Shown here: one piece after another, positions 1 through 12,003 of the stretch | How positions within the stretch are numbered: the stretch's first letter is position 1 | How the letters are laid out: the number at the start of each line of letters is the position of its first letter | Assembly (NCBI RefSeq): GCF_002884445.1 | Contig: NZ_KZ614144.1 | Location: 72,772-136,771, forward strand | Direction of reading: 5' to 3' | Length of the DNA stretch: 64,000 nt | Origin: Paenibacillus castaneae | GTDB taxonomy: Bacteria; Bacillota; Bacilli; Paenibacillales; Paenibacillaceae | Notes under the pieces: generated by a model | What the model saw: only the letters and a program-made list of their open reading frames with translations | Told to the model about the DNA's origin: nothing | Databases searched by the model: none | Made by a program: the position numbers and the translations under genes

Positions 1-475
<475 letters not shown>

Positions 476-633
476 AAACAGTTTGCATGGACCCATACAT
501 CCAGCAGACAACAGCAATAAGGTTTCAGCAAACCTACCTTTCGTATCCAGTTTTCAGGGCGTAAGCCTTGCGCACCCTTTGATTTGGTCATCTGAATGTA
601 TTCAGACTGGCTAATCTTCATCGAGCAACACCG

Positions 634-750
634 TTTGGTGGCGATGGCGGAGGGGAACCACGCGTTCCCATACCGAACACGACCGTTAAGCCCTCCAGCG
701 CCGATGGTACTTAGACCGCAGGGTCTTGGGAGAGTAGGACGTCGCCAAGC
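634..750 (+). rRNA. 5S ribosomal RNA
   Basis: A 117-base 5S rRNA starting TTTGGTGGCGATGGCG and ending in the complementary CGTCGCCAAGC, with the conserved internal CCCATACCGAACAC and GAGAGTAGGACG. It follows the 23S end by about 160 bases and closes the rRNA operon. Confidence 0.96.
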
Positions 751-756
751 ACGAGA

Positions 757-789
757 GACCTATCGCATGTTATGCGATAGGTTTTTTTG
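757..789 (+). terminator. rRNA operon terminator
   Basis: An 11-bp perfect stem (ACCTATCGCAT / ATGCGATAGGT) with a 3-base loop is followed at once by a run of T. It sits 7 bases after the 5S gene. Confidence 0.93.
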
Positions 790-844
790 TTGTTTTTGCT
801 CTTATATACGGTATGATAAATGAATAAGATAATGAGGAGGCGAT

Positions 845-2044
845 TTGAAGGTGGAAAATACAATAGAAATTATAAAAATGGGTGCGGAGCATTATGATGA
901 AAGCATGGCCTTGTCTCAGTTTGCTTTTCAATATAAGAAAACAGAAGAAGAGCTTGAGCAAGGCAAGGAACAATTCTTAAGTTTACCTGCTGATCGATGG
1001 GCCGTTTACGTCGATGGAAAGTATGCTGCGCAAGCTACTGTACTCCAGCTTGAAACCTATATTGGCGGGCAGCGTTTTGCAATGGGCGGAGTTGCAGCGG
1101 TTGCCACATGGCCGGAATACAGACGTCAGGGATTAGTTGCCAAGTTGCTCGTTCATTCATTGAAGGAAATGAAGGCTAATGGTCAGACCCTTTCCTTCCT
1201 TCATCCTTTTGCCTTCGGATTTTATCGTAAATTTGGTTGGGAAACCTATACAGATAACAAGATATATACAATTAAATCTGATTTCCTCCCAGCTCGAGTG
1301 CCATATAAGGGACGAATCGAACGATATAGCAACAATTATGAGCTGCTCTATCACATTTATGAAGCCTATGCGGCCCAATTTAATGGCTCGCTGGTCAGAT
1401 CAGAGCTGTGGTGGAAATATTACATAAGCAAACGAAAACCGGGACAGATTTCTGTTTATTTTGATCAAAACAACCAAGCATTGGGTTATATCATTTACGA
1501 AGTCAAAAATTCCCAACTATTCGTTCATGAGTTTGTTTCATTGAGTGAAGAATCGAGAAAGGCTTTGTGGTCTTTTATCTCCCAGCATGATTCCATGATC
1601 AATGAAGTTAAGATTACAGTACCTTCCAATGATAATCTCGCTTATTTGCTTCCAAATCCTAGAATTCACCAGGAAATTACCCCCTATTTTATGGCGCGGA
1701 TTGTGGATGCGGAAGCATTTATAGAAAAATATACATTTGATAACCAAATGGAAGAAGACAAACTCTATATAGACCTGACAGATAGCTGCGCTCCGTGGAA
1801 TACAGGATATTATCTTCTTCACATAGAGCCATCAGGTCGAGCAAGACTTCACCGCTTAGAAAAAAATGAAGGCAAAGAAATGACTATAAAAATGGATATT
1901 GGAACATTAACTGCGGTGCTGCTTGGGTATCTTCGTCCGCTTCAGTTGGCGCAAATGGAACGAATTGAGGGTCAATCGACAGCCATTAAACGCTTACATT
2001 CACGTATTCCCGAACGAACAACATATTTACCTGACTTTTTCTAA
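845..2044 (+). CDS. Eis-like GNAT family N-acetyltransferase
   Basis: A 399-aa cytosolic protein with the plan of the Eis family: an N-terminal GNAT domain (about 1-150), a second GNAT-like domain and a C-terminal sterol-carrier-like domain (about 290-399). The acetyl-CoA loop appears as EYRRQGLVAKL near residue 100, preceded by a hydrophobic beta strand (FAMGGVAAVAT). Family members acetylate amines of aminoglycosides, peptides or polyamines; the substrate here cannot be told. The start is the TTG at 845, seven bases after GAGGAGG at 834-840. It stands alone between the rRNA terminator and guaB. Confidence 0.85.
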   Translation: MKVENTIEIIKMGAEHYDESMALSQFAFQYKKTEEELEQGKEQFLSLPADRWAVYVDGKYAAQATVLQLETYIGGQRFAMGGVAAVATWPEYRRQGLVAKLLVHSLKEMKANGQTLSFLHPFAFGFYRKFGWETYTDNKIYTIKSDFLPARVPYKGRIERYSNNYELLYHIYEAYAAQFNGSLVRSELWWKYYISKRKPGQISVYFDQNNQALGYIIYEVKNSQLFVHEFVSLSEESRKALWSFISQHDSMINEVKITVPSNDNLAYLLPNPRIHQEITPYFMARIVDAEAFIEKYTFDNQMEEDKLYIDLTDSCAPWNTGYYLLHIEPSGRARLHRLEKNEGKEMTIKMDIGTLTAVLLGYLRPLQLAQMERIEGQSTAIKRLHSRIPERTTYLPDFF

Positions 2045-2109
2045 TGTTTTGAGAAATTTAGGTCTATAAAAAAGATGGAAAACCGATACAATCATGCGTT
2101 GGCCTAGCC

Positions 2110-3646
<1,537 letters not shown>

Positions 3647-3673
3647 GTATAAATATTTATAACCGTGAAAATG

Positions 3674-3722
3674 AATCCAGATCGGGAAAGCGAATTAGCG
3701 CTTCTCCTAATCTGGATTTTTT
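3674..3722 (+). terminator. guaB terminator
   Basis: The inverted repeat AATCCAGAT / ATCTGGATT encloses a second small stem (GCGAATTAGCGC) and is followed by T residues, 28 bases after the guaB stop. Confidence 0.8.
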
Positions 3723-3833
3723 CACTAATGAGGGAATACTCATTCTTGTAACTGCGGAAAGAGGTTTAATTGTTATGTCCTGATATGTTACAATTAACAA
3801 CGGACAAATCAAGTGGGAAAAGGGGAGACGACG

Positions 3834-5132
3834 TTGAAGGTAATGGTAAGACCGGTAAGGTTAAAAGTATTAATCGCTGCGAGTATGGCGGTATTGTTGA
3901 TGATGATGACGCTTGGTTCTACTGCAGCGTTAGCTATGGGTTATGATGGCAGGCCAAGTACTGAGAACGAATTAGGATTACAAGTGAAAGCAGCTATTTT
4001 AATTGATGCAGCATCCGGTCAAGTATTATATGAGGTAAATTCCGATACACCGCTCCCTGCGGCAAGCATGACCAAATTAATGACGGAATATATCGTTCTT
4101 GAGGAAATCTCAAACGGGCGGTTATCATGGGATGAGGTTGTTACGACTAGCGCGGAAGCAGCATCTACACCACCTGACGGCTCATCGGTATTTCTAGCTC
4201 AGGGCGATCAACATACAGTTAAAGAGTTGTACAAGGCTATGGCTGTAGGATCAGCAAATGACGCAACAATTGCACTGGCATCCAAGATATCAGGCAGTGA
4301 GCAAAACTTTGTAACGAAAATGAATGAGGTAGCAGCTCAGCTAGGCTTAAAGACAGCTATCTTCACAAGCGCGACAGGCTTGTCGGAAACAACGGTAATC
4401 TCGGCAGGAGAAATGGCAAAGCTCGCACGAGTTATATTGACCGAGCATCCCGAATTTCTGGATTATTCCAAGCTGCAAGATTATAAGTTTCGTGAACGGG
4501 ACAAGGACCCCATTGTAAATATTAACTGGATGTTAGGCACGAATACGAACAAAACAGGACTTAAGCATTTGGCCTATGAAGGCGTTGACGGGATGAAGAC
4601 CGGATTTATTGACGCTGCTGGCTATAACTTCACAGGAACGGTTATGCGTAACGATCAGCGGTTTATTAGCGTTGTAATGGATACCGCAACAAAATCCGCT
4701 CGTTTCAACGAAACGGCTAAGTTGTATGACTACGGCTTCAGTACTTTTGAGAAGAAAACGGTGCTGGCGCCAAAATCCGTGGTAGAAACGATTGAAACGG
4801 TTAAGATTAAGAAGGGCAAGAAAAAAACAGTACCGGTTGTTACAGACAAGGACATTACGTTCATGGTTAAGAAGGGCGTAGAACCGAAGATTGAGCTTGT
4901 CAAAAGCGACGTGAAGAAAGAAGCCGATCTTGTAGCACCAATTCCAGCAGGTACGGTTGTTGGAACCGTTACTTATAAATATACCGATGCAGATTCAAAG
5001 CAAGAACTGGAGCATACGGTAAACTTAATCACGACAGAAGAAGCTGACAAAGCAGGCTGGTTCCGCTTGATGTTCCGTGGTATTGGCGGTTTTTTCACCG
5101 GATTATTTAATGGAATCGTCAATTTGTTCTAA
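3834..5132 (+). CDS. dacA: D-alanyl-D-alanine carboxypeptidase (PBP5-type)
   Basis: A serine carboxypeptidase of peptidase family S11, 432 aa from the TTG at 3834. It trims the terminal D-Ala from peptidoglycan side chains outside the membrane. It has a basic N-terminus and a hydrophobic signal segment ending near ALAMG, then the three penicillin-binding motifs: SMTK (catalytic Ser, about residue 70), SAN and KTG (in GMKTGF). The C-terminal PBP5_C beta domain ends in an amphipathic tail ([11 protein letters not shown]...) suited to membrane anchoring. The start follows AGGGGAGA by about 6 bases; a GTG at 3813 is in frame but lacks a site. Gene order guaB-dacA-pdxS matches Bacillus. Confidence 0.94.
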   Translation: MKVMVRPVRLKVLIAASMAVLLMMMTLGSTAALAMGYDGRPSTENELGLQVKAAILIDAASGQVLYEVNSDTPLPAASMTKLMTEYIVLEEISNGRLSWDEVVTTSAEAASTPPDGSSVFLAQGDQHTVKELYKAMAVGSANDATIALASKISGSEQNFVTKMNEVAAQLGLKTAIFTSATGLSETTVISAGEMAKLARVILTEHPEFLDYSKLQDYKFRERDKDPIVNINWMLGTNTNKTGLKHLAYEGVDGMKTGFIDAAGYNFTGTVMRNDQRFISVVMDTATKSARFNETAKLYDYGFSTFEKKTVLAPKSVVETIETVKIKKGKKKTVPVVTDKDITFMVKKGVEPKIELVKSDVKKEADLVAPIPAGTVVGTVTYKYTDADSKQELEHTVNLITTEEADKAGWFRLMFRGIGGFFTGLFNGIVNLF

Positions 5133-5169
5133 TCCGAGCAGAAAACAAGGGAATAAAGCAAAACAAGGG

Positions 5170-5198
5170 TTGTCGATTAAACAGGCTTCCTGTAAAAT
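5170..5198 (+). promoter_or_regulatory. Promoter for pdxST
   Basis: TTGTCG (5170-5175) and TAAAAT (5193-5198) are 17 bases apart, 62 bases upstream of the pdxS start. Confidence 0.6.
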
Positions 5199-5260
5199 CA
5201 ATGGTTAGAGCAACTGCGGTAATAGACATTTTAATGGATGATAATAGGAGGTTTCGTAGG

Positions 5261-6142
5261 ATGGAAACAGGAACATCACGCGTAAAACGCGGCATGGCAG
5301 AAATGCAAAAAGGCGGCGTCATTATGGACGTTATGAGCGCCGAGCAAGCGAAAGTAGCAGAAGCAGCAGGGGCAACAGCGGTAATGGCTCTTGAACGTGT
5401 CCCTTCCGAAATTCGTGCAGCAGGCGGAGTAGCTCGTATGGCTGATCCGACAATTGTAGAAGAAGTAATGAAAGTCGTTTCGATTCCTGTTATGGCTAAG
5501 GCTCGTATCGGGCATTATGTAGAAGCTAAAGTGCTCGAATCCATGGGCGTTGACTATATCGATGAGAGTGAAGTGCTTACGCCAGCAGATGAAGTGTTCC
5601 ACATCAGCAAGCATGAGTTTACCATTCCATTCGTATGCGGAGCGAAAGATCTTGGAGAAGCTTTGCGCCGTATTCAAGAAGGAGCAGCAATGCTTCGTAC
5701 GAAGGGTGAGCCAGGAACAGGAAATATCGTAGAGGCTGTTCGTCACCTTCGCTTGATTAATGGTCAAATTCGTAAAATTCAAGGCTTGTCGAAGGACGAG
5801 CTTTATCATGAAGCAAAGCTTCTTGGCGTAGCTTATGACTTGCTTCTTAACGTACATGAGACTGGCAAGCTTCCAGTAGTTAACTTTGCAGCAGGCGGAG
5901 TAGCTACACCATCCGATGCAGCTTTGATGATGCATCTGGGAGCAGACGGCGTATTCGTTGGTTCTGGTATTTTCACATCGGAAAACCCAGAGAAATTCGC
6001 TCGTGCAATCGTTGAAGCAACGACTCATTATCAAGATTACAAGCTAATTGCTGAAGTATCGAAAAACTTGGGAGCACCGATGAAAGGTATCGAAATTTCC
6101 AAGCTGGACGCTGCACAGCGTATGCAAGATCGCGGAATCTAA
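5261..6142 (+). CDS. pdxS: Pyridoxal 5'-phosphate synthase subunit PdxS
   Basis: A 293-aa (beta/alpha)8 synthase subunit that makes PLP from ribose-5-phosphate, glyceraldehyde-3-phosphate and ammonia supplied by PdxT. It shows the PdxS start [18 protein letters not shown], the catalytic lysine region ([10 protein letters not shown]) and the phosphate-binding C-terminal [12 protein letters not shown]. Start ATG 5261 follows ATAGGAGG by about 9 bases; the longer frame from 5201 is not needed and would overrun the promoter. It is followed after 77 bases by pdxT. Confidence 0.96.
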   Translation: METGTSRVKRGMAEMQKGGVIMDVMSAEQAKVAEAAGATAVMALERVPSEIRAAGGVARMADPTIVEEVMKVVSIPVMAKARIGHYVEAKVLESMGVDYIDESEVLTPADEVFHISKHEFTIPFVCGAKDLGEALRRIQEGAAMLRTKGEPGTGNIVEAVRHLRLINGQIRKIQGLSKDELYHEAKLLGVAYDLLLNVHETGKLPVVNFAAGGVATPSDAALMMHLGADGVFVGSGIFTSENPEKFARAIVEATTHYQDYKLIAEVSKNLGAPMKGIEISKLDAAQRMQDRGI

Positions 6143-6160
6143 TAGATGTCATATAGGGGT

Positions 6161-6189
6161 GCCGGCTCAGCGCGACAAGCGCCGCCGGC
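6161..6189 (+). promoter_or_regulatory. Hairpin between pdxS and pdxT
   Basis: GC-rich inverted repeat GCCGGC ... GCCGGC with an inner GCGC pair, in the 77-base pdxS-pdxT gap. No clean T-run follows, so it may stabilise or attenuate the transcript rather than end it. Confidence 0.45.
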
Positions 6190-6219
6190 TCTTGCTTGTA
6201 GAGGAAGGCGTGTAGAGCG

Positions 6220-6804
6220 ATGAAAATAGGCGTATTAGCGCTGCAAGGCGCTGTAGCGGAGCATATAAGAAGCCTAGAGGCAGCAGGCGCAGAAACAGTC
6301 GCTGTTAAACGGGTAGAGCAGCTTGATGAGCTTCAAGGGCTTGTCATTCCGGGCGGAGAAAGCACGACAATTGGCAGGCTGATGCGTAAATACGGTTTTA
6401 TGGAAGCTATTGCTGAATTCTCTGCACAAGGGAAACCGTTGTTTGGAACTTGCGCAGGTCTAATTGTGCTTGCAGATGAGATTGAAGGACAAGAAGAAGC
6501 ACACTTGCGTCTCATGGACATGACCGTGGCTAGAAATGCATTTGGCCGCCAACAAGAAAGCTTTGAAACGGATCTGGATGTGAAAGGCATTGACGAGCCT
6601 GTACGTGCCGTATTCATTCGGGCACCGTTAATAAAAAAAGTTGGAGCTGACGTTGATGTATTATCAACGTATAAGGATGAGATTGTTACTGCAAGGCAGG
6701 GTCATCTGCTGGCGGTATCTTATCATCCTGAGCTGACAGATGATTACCGGCTTCATGCTTATTTCGTTGATATGGTGAAAGAAGCAGCAGCGAACAAAGG
6801 CTAA
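6220..6804 (+). CDS. pdxT: Pyridoxal 5'-phosphate synthase glutaminase subunit PdxT
   Basis: A 194-aa class I glutaminase that releases ammonia from glutamine and channels it to PdxS. The catalytic triad is visible: Cys78 in FGTCAGL, and His and Glu in SYHPELT near the C-terminus. The oxyanion motif PGGEST lies at residues 44-49. Length and order match the Bacillus pdxST pair. The ATG at 6220 follows GAGGAAGG by about 10 bases. Confidence 0.96.
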   Translation: MKIGVLALQGAVAEHIRSLEAAGAETVAVKRVEQLDELQGLVIPGGESTTIGRLMRKYGFMEAIAEFSAQGKPLFGTCAGLIVLADEIEGQEEAHLRLMDMTVARNAFGRQQESFETDLDVKGIDEPVRAVFIRAPLIKKVGADVDVLSTYKDEIVTARQGHLLAVSYHPELTDDYRLHAYFVDMVKEAAANKG

Positions 6805-6831
6805 ATTTTCGTAAACAGAACTAACTAATAA

Positions 6832-8148
<1,317 letters not shown>

Positions 8149-8156
8149 TTTTTTTA

Positions 8157-8204
8157 CCACAAGGCCAAAATATAGTTGCATGTTGTTTTGGCCTGTGGTA
8201 CAAT
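8157..8204 (+). promoter_or_regulatory. Inverted repeat and promoter before tRNA-Ser
   Basis: An inverted repeat ACCACAAGGCCAAAA / TTTTGGCCTGTGGT lies between serS and the tRNA. Inside it, TTGCAT (8176-8181) and TACAAT (8199-8204), 17 bases apart, make a promoter for the tRNA. The repeat may end serS transcription. Confidence 0.6.
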
Positions 8205-8227
8205 ATTTCTTGTGACAATTAAATGAT

Positions 8228-8316
8228 GGAGAGATACCGAAGCGGTCATAACGGGGCAGTCTTGAAAACTGTTAGAGCGCAAGCTCACGTGGGTTCGAGT
8301 CCCACTCTCTCCTCCA
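8228..8316 (+). tRNA. tRNA-Ser(UGA)
   Basis: An 89-base cloverleaf with CCA encoded. Acceptor GGAGAGA pairs with TCTCTCC, the anticodon loop is CTTGAAA (anticodon TGA), the long variable arm has a GAGC-GCAA-GCTC stem typical of serine tRNA, and the T-arm is GTGGG-TTCGAGT-CCCAC. The base before CCA reads T, whereas bacterial tRNA-Ser usually has G there. Confidence 0.95.
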
Positions 8317-8340
8317 TATTTTCCTTAATGCATACATACA

Positions 8341-8371
8341 AGTCTGGACGCTTAGCGTCTGGGCTTTTTTT
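8341..8371 (+). terminator. tRNA-Ser terminator
   Basis: GACGC-TTA-GCGTC stem followed by a T7 run shortly after the tRNA. Confidence 0.8.
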
Positions 8372-8438
8372 GTATGCTTCCTTATCGTATAAAAAGCGGC
8401 CTGCTGTCACATGTTAATGGTGTGGAGGTGCTTTATAA

Positions 8439-8786
8439 ATGGGTAAACAAGATGAGCTGCAAATCGATCAAGAAAGCTTAGCGGATGCTTGGCGTCAGAC
8501 TCTGCCCCAAACACTCAATACTGCTGATCGATGCAAGGTGCTGCCGGATGAAGCCGATTCGAAGTCGCTGCGCGTAACAATTGAAACAGCGGGTCATCAA
8601 ATGTATTCGTTCGATTTCAAAATCACTTATGTAGATAGCCGTGAAGTAAAAATTGAGCTTGTGGATGTGGAAAGAGATAAAATTTCAATCGATGAACGAG
8701 GTGATATGATTCAGCAGCTCGTTCATGATTATTCAAGACATTTGCATGAATGCGCTCAAGCACTTCAGCAATTGACACATGCGTAG
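8439..8786 (+). CDS. Hypothetical 115-aa protein
   Basis: A 115-aa soluble, acidic protein that I do not recognise. It has an N-terminal helix, a beta-rich middle (KSLRVTIETAGHQMYSFDF, then YVDSREVKIELVDVER) and a C-terminal helix rich in His and Gln. The ATG follows GGAGGTG by 9 bases, so translation looks real. It is the first of three closely spaced small genes; the last resembles a spore protein, which hints at a sporulation role, but only by position. Confidence 0.7.
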   Translation: MGKQDELQIDQESLADAWRQTLPQTLNTADRCKVLPDEADSKSLRVTIETAGHQMYSFDFKITYVDSREVKIELVDVERDKISIDERGDMIQQLVHDYSRHLHECAQALQQLTHA

Positions 8787-8801
8787 AGGAGTGGTCTTGC
8801 T

Positions 8802-8978
8802 ATGACCAAAGCAAAAGGAACGGCTGATAAAAATTTGTCGAATGTCGTAGAGGATCTTGAGATCGAGCCGGTTAATAGCCATCATGCACAGCAGCTGCAG
8901 CAGGATAGCAATGATCGCCGCCATCAGGATGCGTTAAACCATGATCAGCCAGCGAATTTGGAGCATCAAAAAAGCTAA
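8802..8978 (+). CDS. Small hypothetical protein, 58 aa
   Basis: A 58-aa, very hydrophilic protein starting MTKAKGTADKNLSNVV and rich in Gln, His, Asn and Asp, with no hydrophobic core. AGAGGA lies 11 bases before the ATG. It sits 15 bases after the 115-aa gene and 30 bases before the sspP-like gene, so the three probably form one transcript. Composition resembles minor spore proteins, but I recognise no family. The stop is TAA at 8976-8978. Confidence 0.6.
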   Translation: MTKAKGTADKNLSNVVEDLEIEPVNSHHAQQLQQDSNDRRHQDALNHDQPANLEHQKS

Positions 8979-9008
8979 ATTAATATTTGCTGTAAGGAGG
9001 GGTTTAAA

Positions 9009-9161
9009 TTGAGTAAGCCAGATAGTGTCCCAGTACCGGAGGGTAATCCTCAGAATAGTAAGCAGAAGCGTGACCGCGGGGGCGGCCAGCAGGAGCCGTT
9101 ATCAGGATCGAAAAAAACAAAACAGCGCAATCATGTGAGTCACCATAATACAGAAGGTTGA
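9009..9161 (+). CDS. sspP: SspP-like small acid-soluble spore protein
   Basis: A 50-aa basic, disordered protein from TTG 9009, about eight bases after AAGGAGGGG. Its second half contains QQEPLSGSKKTKQRNHV, which matches the QPEPLSGSKKVKNRNH signature I recall for Bacillus SspP (CotL). In Bacillus this minor SASP is made late in the forespore and stored in the spore core. The N-terminal half is diverged. A sigma-G type promoter was not identified. A strong terminator follows. Confidence 0.72.
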   Translation: MSKPDSVPVPEGNPQNSKQKRDRGGGQQEPLSGSKKTKQRNHVSHHNTEG

Positions 9162-9198
9162 TCGTTGAGGGTCTTTAGTCCTGAATAAACATAGATCA

Positions 9199-9236
9199 AA
9201 AATCCCGTTTCAGCTTGCTGAAGCGGGATTTTTTGG
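9199..9236 (+). terminator. Terminator after sspP
   Basis: AATCCCGTTTCAGC / GCTGAAGCGGGATT stem with a short TT loop and T6 tail. Confidence 0.92.
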
Positions 9237-9308
9237 ATGTAACTTCTAAATGTCGATTAATTAGTATAGAATGGAGGTGCTTATACAAAGATAGGAGGAA
9301 CATATTAC

Positions 9309-10364
9309 ATGAAGAAAGTACAAAAAATAGCGGTTCTTTTTTTGGCCGTTATTCTAGTCATTATTGCAGGTTGCAGCTCGGCTAAGCCGCCTAAGGAAGC
9401 ATTGCAATCGGCTATGCTCAAGATTGGACAGGCGAATTCCTATTCCATAAAAATGACATTAGGTTTGAATGAGCTGGAGGTACCGCCTAGTGTTACAGAG
9501 CAAAGCAGCGCCGCTCAAACAGCAGCAATGGTCGGATTGCTCAAAGATGCAACGATTACAGTCGACGCTATATATCAGAAGAATCCCATGCGTACAGATA
9601 TGAATATGGAAATCGTTCTGCCAGGCGACATGGAAATGAAGCTCAAAATACCTATGATTATGACGGAAGATACCCTATATGTTAAGGTGCCTGAGATTCC
9701 GATGCTGCCGCTTCCTGGCACGATCACGGGCAAATATATTAAAATTGATCTCAAGGAGCTTGCTGCGCAGCAGGGGAGCGCTGGTATCAATTTAGAAGCA
9801 CAGCAGAAGCTGGGGAAAGATCTTGGACAGGTACTGCTTAAGCACTTTGACGAGAAAACTTATTTCAGTGACATTAAAGCTGCAGATGCTGGCTTGCCAG
9901 CTGACGTGAAGGCAGATCAAGTGATTGTCTTCGAAATTAATGAAGGCAACTATGCGAAAACAGTAGAAACAGTTATGAATAAAGTGCTTCCAGAAATCAT
10001 TGATGTGCTTCTTAAAAATGAAGATTCATTGAAAGCTATGCAGCTAGGGAAGTCTGATGTAGAGAAATGGAAGACGGACCTTGAAACAAACAAAGCAGAA
10101 ATGCTCAAAACGCTTCAAAATGATGTGAAGGTCAAGACACTGAAGCTTACAGGCGCTATTTCCGATGGTTACCTTGTCTATCAAGATAGCAAAGTAAACG
10201 TTGAAGCAACGGATAAAGACAGCGGTCAGAAGATGAAGTTAGGTCTGGATGTTAATGCGATCTATTCTGATATTAACAAGAAAATGGAATTCCCTGAAAT
10301 TCCGTCAGATGCGATTACGCTTGATGAAATTATGCAGCAGTTCCAACTTCCTGCTGGACTATAA
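9309..10364 (+). CDS. Secreted lipoprotein of unknown function
   Basis: A 351-aa lipoprotein with a basic start (MKKVQKIAV), a hydrophobic stretch and a lipobox ending IAGC, so Cys22 should be lipidated and the protein anchored outside the membrane. The mature part alternates polar beta-like strands (SYSIKMTLGLNEL, RTDMNMEIVL, MEMKLKIPMIM) with helical linkers, recalling LppX/LprG-like or DUF6612-type lipoproteins that bind hydrophobic ligands; this is a resemblance only. ATAGGAGG precedes the ATG. It is monocistronic with a shared convergent terminator. Confidence 0.8.
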   Translation: MKKVQKIAVLFLAVILVIIAGCSSAKPPKEALQSAMLKIGQANSYSIKMTLGLNELEVPPSVTEQSSAAQTAAMVGLLKDATITVDAIYQKNPMRTDMNMEIVLPGDMEMKLKIPMIMTEDTLYVKVPEIPMLPLPGTITGKYIKIDLKELAAQQGSAGINLEAQQKLGKDLGQVLLKHFDEKTYFSDIKAADAGLPADVKADQVIVFEINEGNYAKTVETVMNKVLPEIIDVLLKNEDSLKAMQLGKSDVEKWKTDLETNKAEMLKTLQNDVKVKTLKLTGAISDGYLVYQDSKVNVEATDKDSGQKMKLGLDVNAIYSDINKKMEFPEIPSDAITLDEIMQQFQLPAGL

Positions 10365-10410
10365 ACAACAAGAAGCAGCCTCTGAATAAGAGGCTGCTTC
10401 TTGTTGTTTG
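10365..10410. terminator. Bidirectional terminator
   Basis: A long stem, AACAACAAGAAGCAGCCTCT and its complement, with an A/T loop, lies between two converging genes. It has A and T tracts on both sides and serves both strands. Confidence 0.88.
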
Positions 10411-10419
10411 CATTCATCT

Positions 10420-10779
10420 TTATTTCAAGAAACGAATGGTTAGCGGATAACGGTAGCCATTGCCCTCAGACGCCCGAATAGAAGCGATAATGGTGAGTAC
10501 AATCCAAAATATAAACAGAGCGATACCAGTCACAATACCAATTATAATAAATGCGAGTAGACCGGATATTATGCCGTAAATCGCAATGCTGATTTGAAAA
10601 TTTAATGATTCTTTACCGTGCATGTCCACAAAGTAAGACTGGTCTTTCTTCATAAGCCAAATAACAAGTGGTCCTATTATGTTGCCAAACGGAATGATAA
10701 AGCCGCTGAAAGCGAGCAAATGACATAACATTCCGTATGTTTTCTCCTCTTTGTGAAGACCGAGATTTGGTTGTTCCAC
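10420..10779 (-). CDS. DUF4870 (Tic20-like) small membrane protein
   Basis: A 119-aa protein with a short hydrophilic start (KEEKTYGMLCHLLAFSG) and three to four membrane helices, including FIIPFGNIIGPLVIWLMKK and the paired C-terminal helices. The pattern HLLAFSG..IPFGNIIGPLVIWL...HGKESLNFQIS is the signature of DUF4870 proteins. Their role is unknown. The likely start is the GTG at 10779-10777, six bases after GGAGGGAA; an in-frame start at 10809 has no better site. Monocistronic. Confidence 0.85.
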   Translation of the reverse strand: MEQPNLGLHKEEKTYGMLCHLLAFSGFIIPFGNIIGPLVIWLMKKDQSYFVDMHGKESLNFQISIAIYGIISGLLAFIIIGIVTGIALFIFWIVLTIIASIRASEGNGYRYPLTIRFLK

Positions 10780-10920
10780 GTTTAATTCCCTCCTCCTTCC
10801 TATTAGCAAATCAATTCCACTACCATATGTACGTTAATATAGCCCATAGATATGCATAAATATATTAGTGATTCCCTTTTTTTTGAAAACGATCTCTTTA
10901 AAATAGGGGAAGCAGTCAAA

Positions 10921-10953
10921 CAAAAAAGCCTTAAATAACGCGTTAAGGCTTTA
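10921..10953 (-). terminator. Terminator for the leftward 130-aa gene
   Basis: AAGCCTTAA ... TTAAGGCTT hairpin. Read on the minus strand it ends in a T-run, 34 bases after the stop of the gene at 10987. Confidence 0.7.
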
Positions 10954-10986
10954 ACCGCTCAGGCGTTAAGAAGCAATAGAGCACTC

Positions 10987-11379
10987 TTAGGTCTGGTGGT
11001 TGAAAATACGCTTCGTATAGGCTGTTATCCGCGCATTAATCTCCCCAAGTATAAACTCTCGCGAGAAGGTTAGCTGCTCCTCATAGCCACGACAATGATA
11101 GCTGTAACAGCGATGGTCTCCGTTGTGAACGATAATATTTTGCCGGAGCAGCAGCCCCTTGGCCTTCGCTAAATCGGCTTCAATCTTGGAGCCGATCACA
11201 TTCGCGGCTTTGATGAAGACGGAACGTAATGATCTGGCGTTCTTATCCAATAGAAGGCGGTTTTGTTCGATAACAATAAGTGTCAGAGGAAGAAAAATAC
11301 AATCATGAATAAGTCGCATTTCTTCACTAGTGGGGGAATACGAATTCCATTCATTTACTTCGTATAGGTTCATAGCCAC
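10987..11379 (-). CDS. Hypothetical 130-aa helical protein (YhjD-like?)
   Basis: A 130-aa soluble, mainly helical protein beginning at GTG 11379 with TGAGGTGA upstream. Notable segments are LIHDCIFLPLTLIVIEQNR and a C-terminal YSYHCRGYEEQL. The length and the CRGYE motif recall small YhjD-like Bacillus proteins, from memory only. Function is unknown. It is the last chromosomal gene before the tRNA-Arg integration site. Confidence 0.65.
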   Translation of the reverse strand: MAMNLYEVNEWNSYSPTSEEMRLIHDCIFLPLTLIVIEQNRLLLDKNARSLRSVFIKAANVIGSKIEADLAKAKGLLLRQNIIVHNGDHRCYSYHCRGYEEQLTFSREFILGEINARITAYTKRIFNHQT

Positions 11380-11686
11380 GCGTAAATCACCTCACGCTTA
11401 TTATAGGGAACATATGTTCTCTGGTCAATCCTTCTTTCTTGAAAAAGAAATTCGGCGCATATCTATAGGTGATTGCTTAAGATGATCCCGTATTTTGGGA
11501 TAAAAGTTGGTGTAATTAATGTAATTAAAGTATTTCATAAGGTTTATTAAATCAATATGTATAATTTGAAACACGATTTCCATATTTAATGGTAAAGATA
11601 GAGCAGCCAAGTCATTTACTTAGCTGCTCCTAATGGGCGTCACTTCAGTCAAAACATAGTCGTATTGATTCATCTGATATTTCTTT

Positions 11687-11714
11687 TTGCCCTAAGGAAA
11701 ATTTGTGTTATAAT
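11687..11714 (+). promoter_or_regulatory. Promoter of the disrupted tRNA-Arg gene
   Basis: TTGCCC (11687-11692) and a perfect TATAAT (11709-11714) with 16-base spacing stand 12 bases before the tRNA 5' half. The 300 bases upstream (11380-11686) are AT-rich and show no credible gene. Confidence 0.65.
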
Positions 11715-11726
11715 ATTAATTACTGT

Positions 11727-11766
11727 GGCCTCGTAGCTCAGGGGAGAGAGCGACGGTTTCCTAAAC
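11727..11766 (+). pseudogene. tRNA-Arg(CCU), 5' half (split gene)
   Basis: GGCCTCG acceptor strand, D-arm GCTC-AGGGGAGA-GAGC and anticodon loop TTCCTAA (anticodon CCT). Sequence after 11766 no longer fits a tRNA with this acceptor. The matching 3' half lies 11.25 kb away at 23012-23061: its CGAGGCC pairs perfectly with GGCCTCG, and joining 11727-11766 to 23026-23061 restores a 76-base tRNA with CCA. Confidence 0.88.
11753..11766 (+). repeat. attL core (14 bp)
   Basis: The 14-base ACGGTTTCCTAAAC is repeated exactly at 23012-23025. It spans the anticodon arm of tRNA-Arg(CCU), a usual attachment-site position for tyrosine-recombinase elements. Confidence 0.85.
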
Positions 11767-11895
11767 TGCAGATCACGCCTTCGATTTCTGTCGCGGTACG
11801 CTTCACTAAAGCATCGAGAAACCGTACTGTAACGCGACTTTTTGTAATTTTGAGGATAGGCTTGTGCGAGGCGCTTGTTGACAATCTTGTCCTTC
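11767..11895 (+). pseudogene. Decayed tRNA-Arg 3' half and terminator flank
   Basis: This stretch resembles, with many changes, the 3' half and downstream flank of the intact tRNA at 12004. A TTCGATTTCTG stands at the T-arm position. The segment 11817-11895 aligns with 12093-12166 (both contain ACCGTACTGT, a T-run, GCTTGT and a final TTGTCCTT). It cannot pair with the GGCCTCG acceptor, so the hybrid tRNA here should not fold. Confidence 0.6.
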
Positions 11896-12003
11896 GGCTG
11901 TCATTAGGACAACAACGATTGGGTTGGAACCGCTCTGTAGGTTGAAAATGGATACATAACTTTTCAATTTTCATTCAACTATTGTAATAATTTTCACAAT
12001 TAC

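Noticed and set aside
5276..6034. 252-aa leftward open frame opposite pdxS
   Set aside because: It is the exact antisense shadow of pdxS, Cys-rich and without a start site.
11425..11610. 61-aa leftward open frame before the tRNA-Arg
   Set aside because: AT-rich, no ribosome site, no recognisable sequence.
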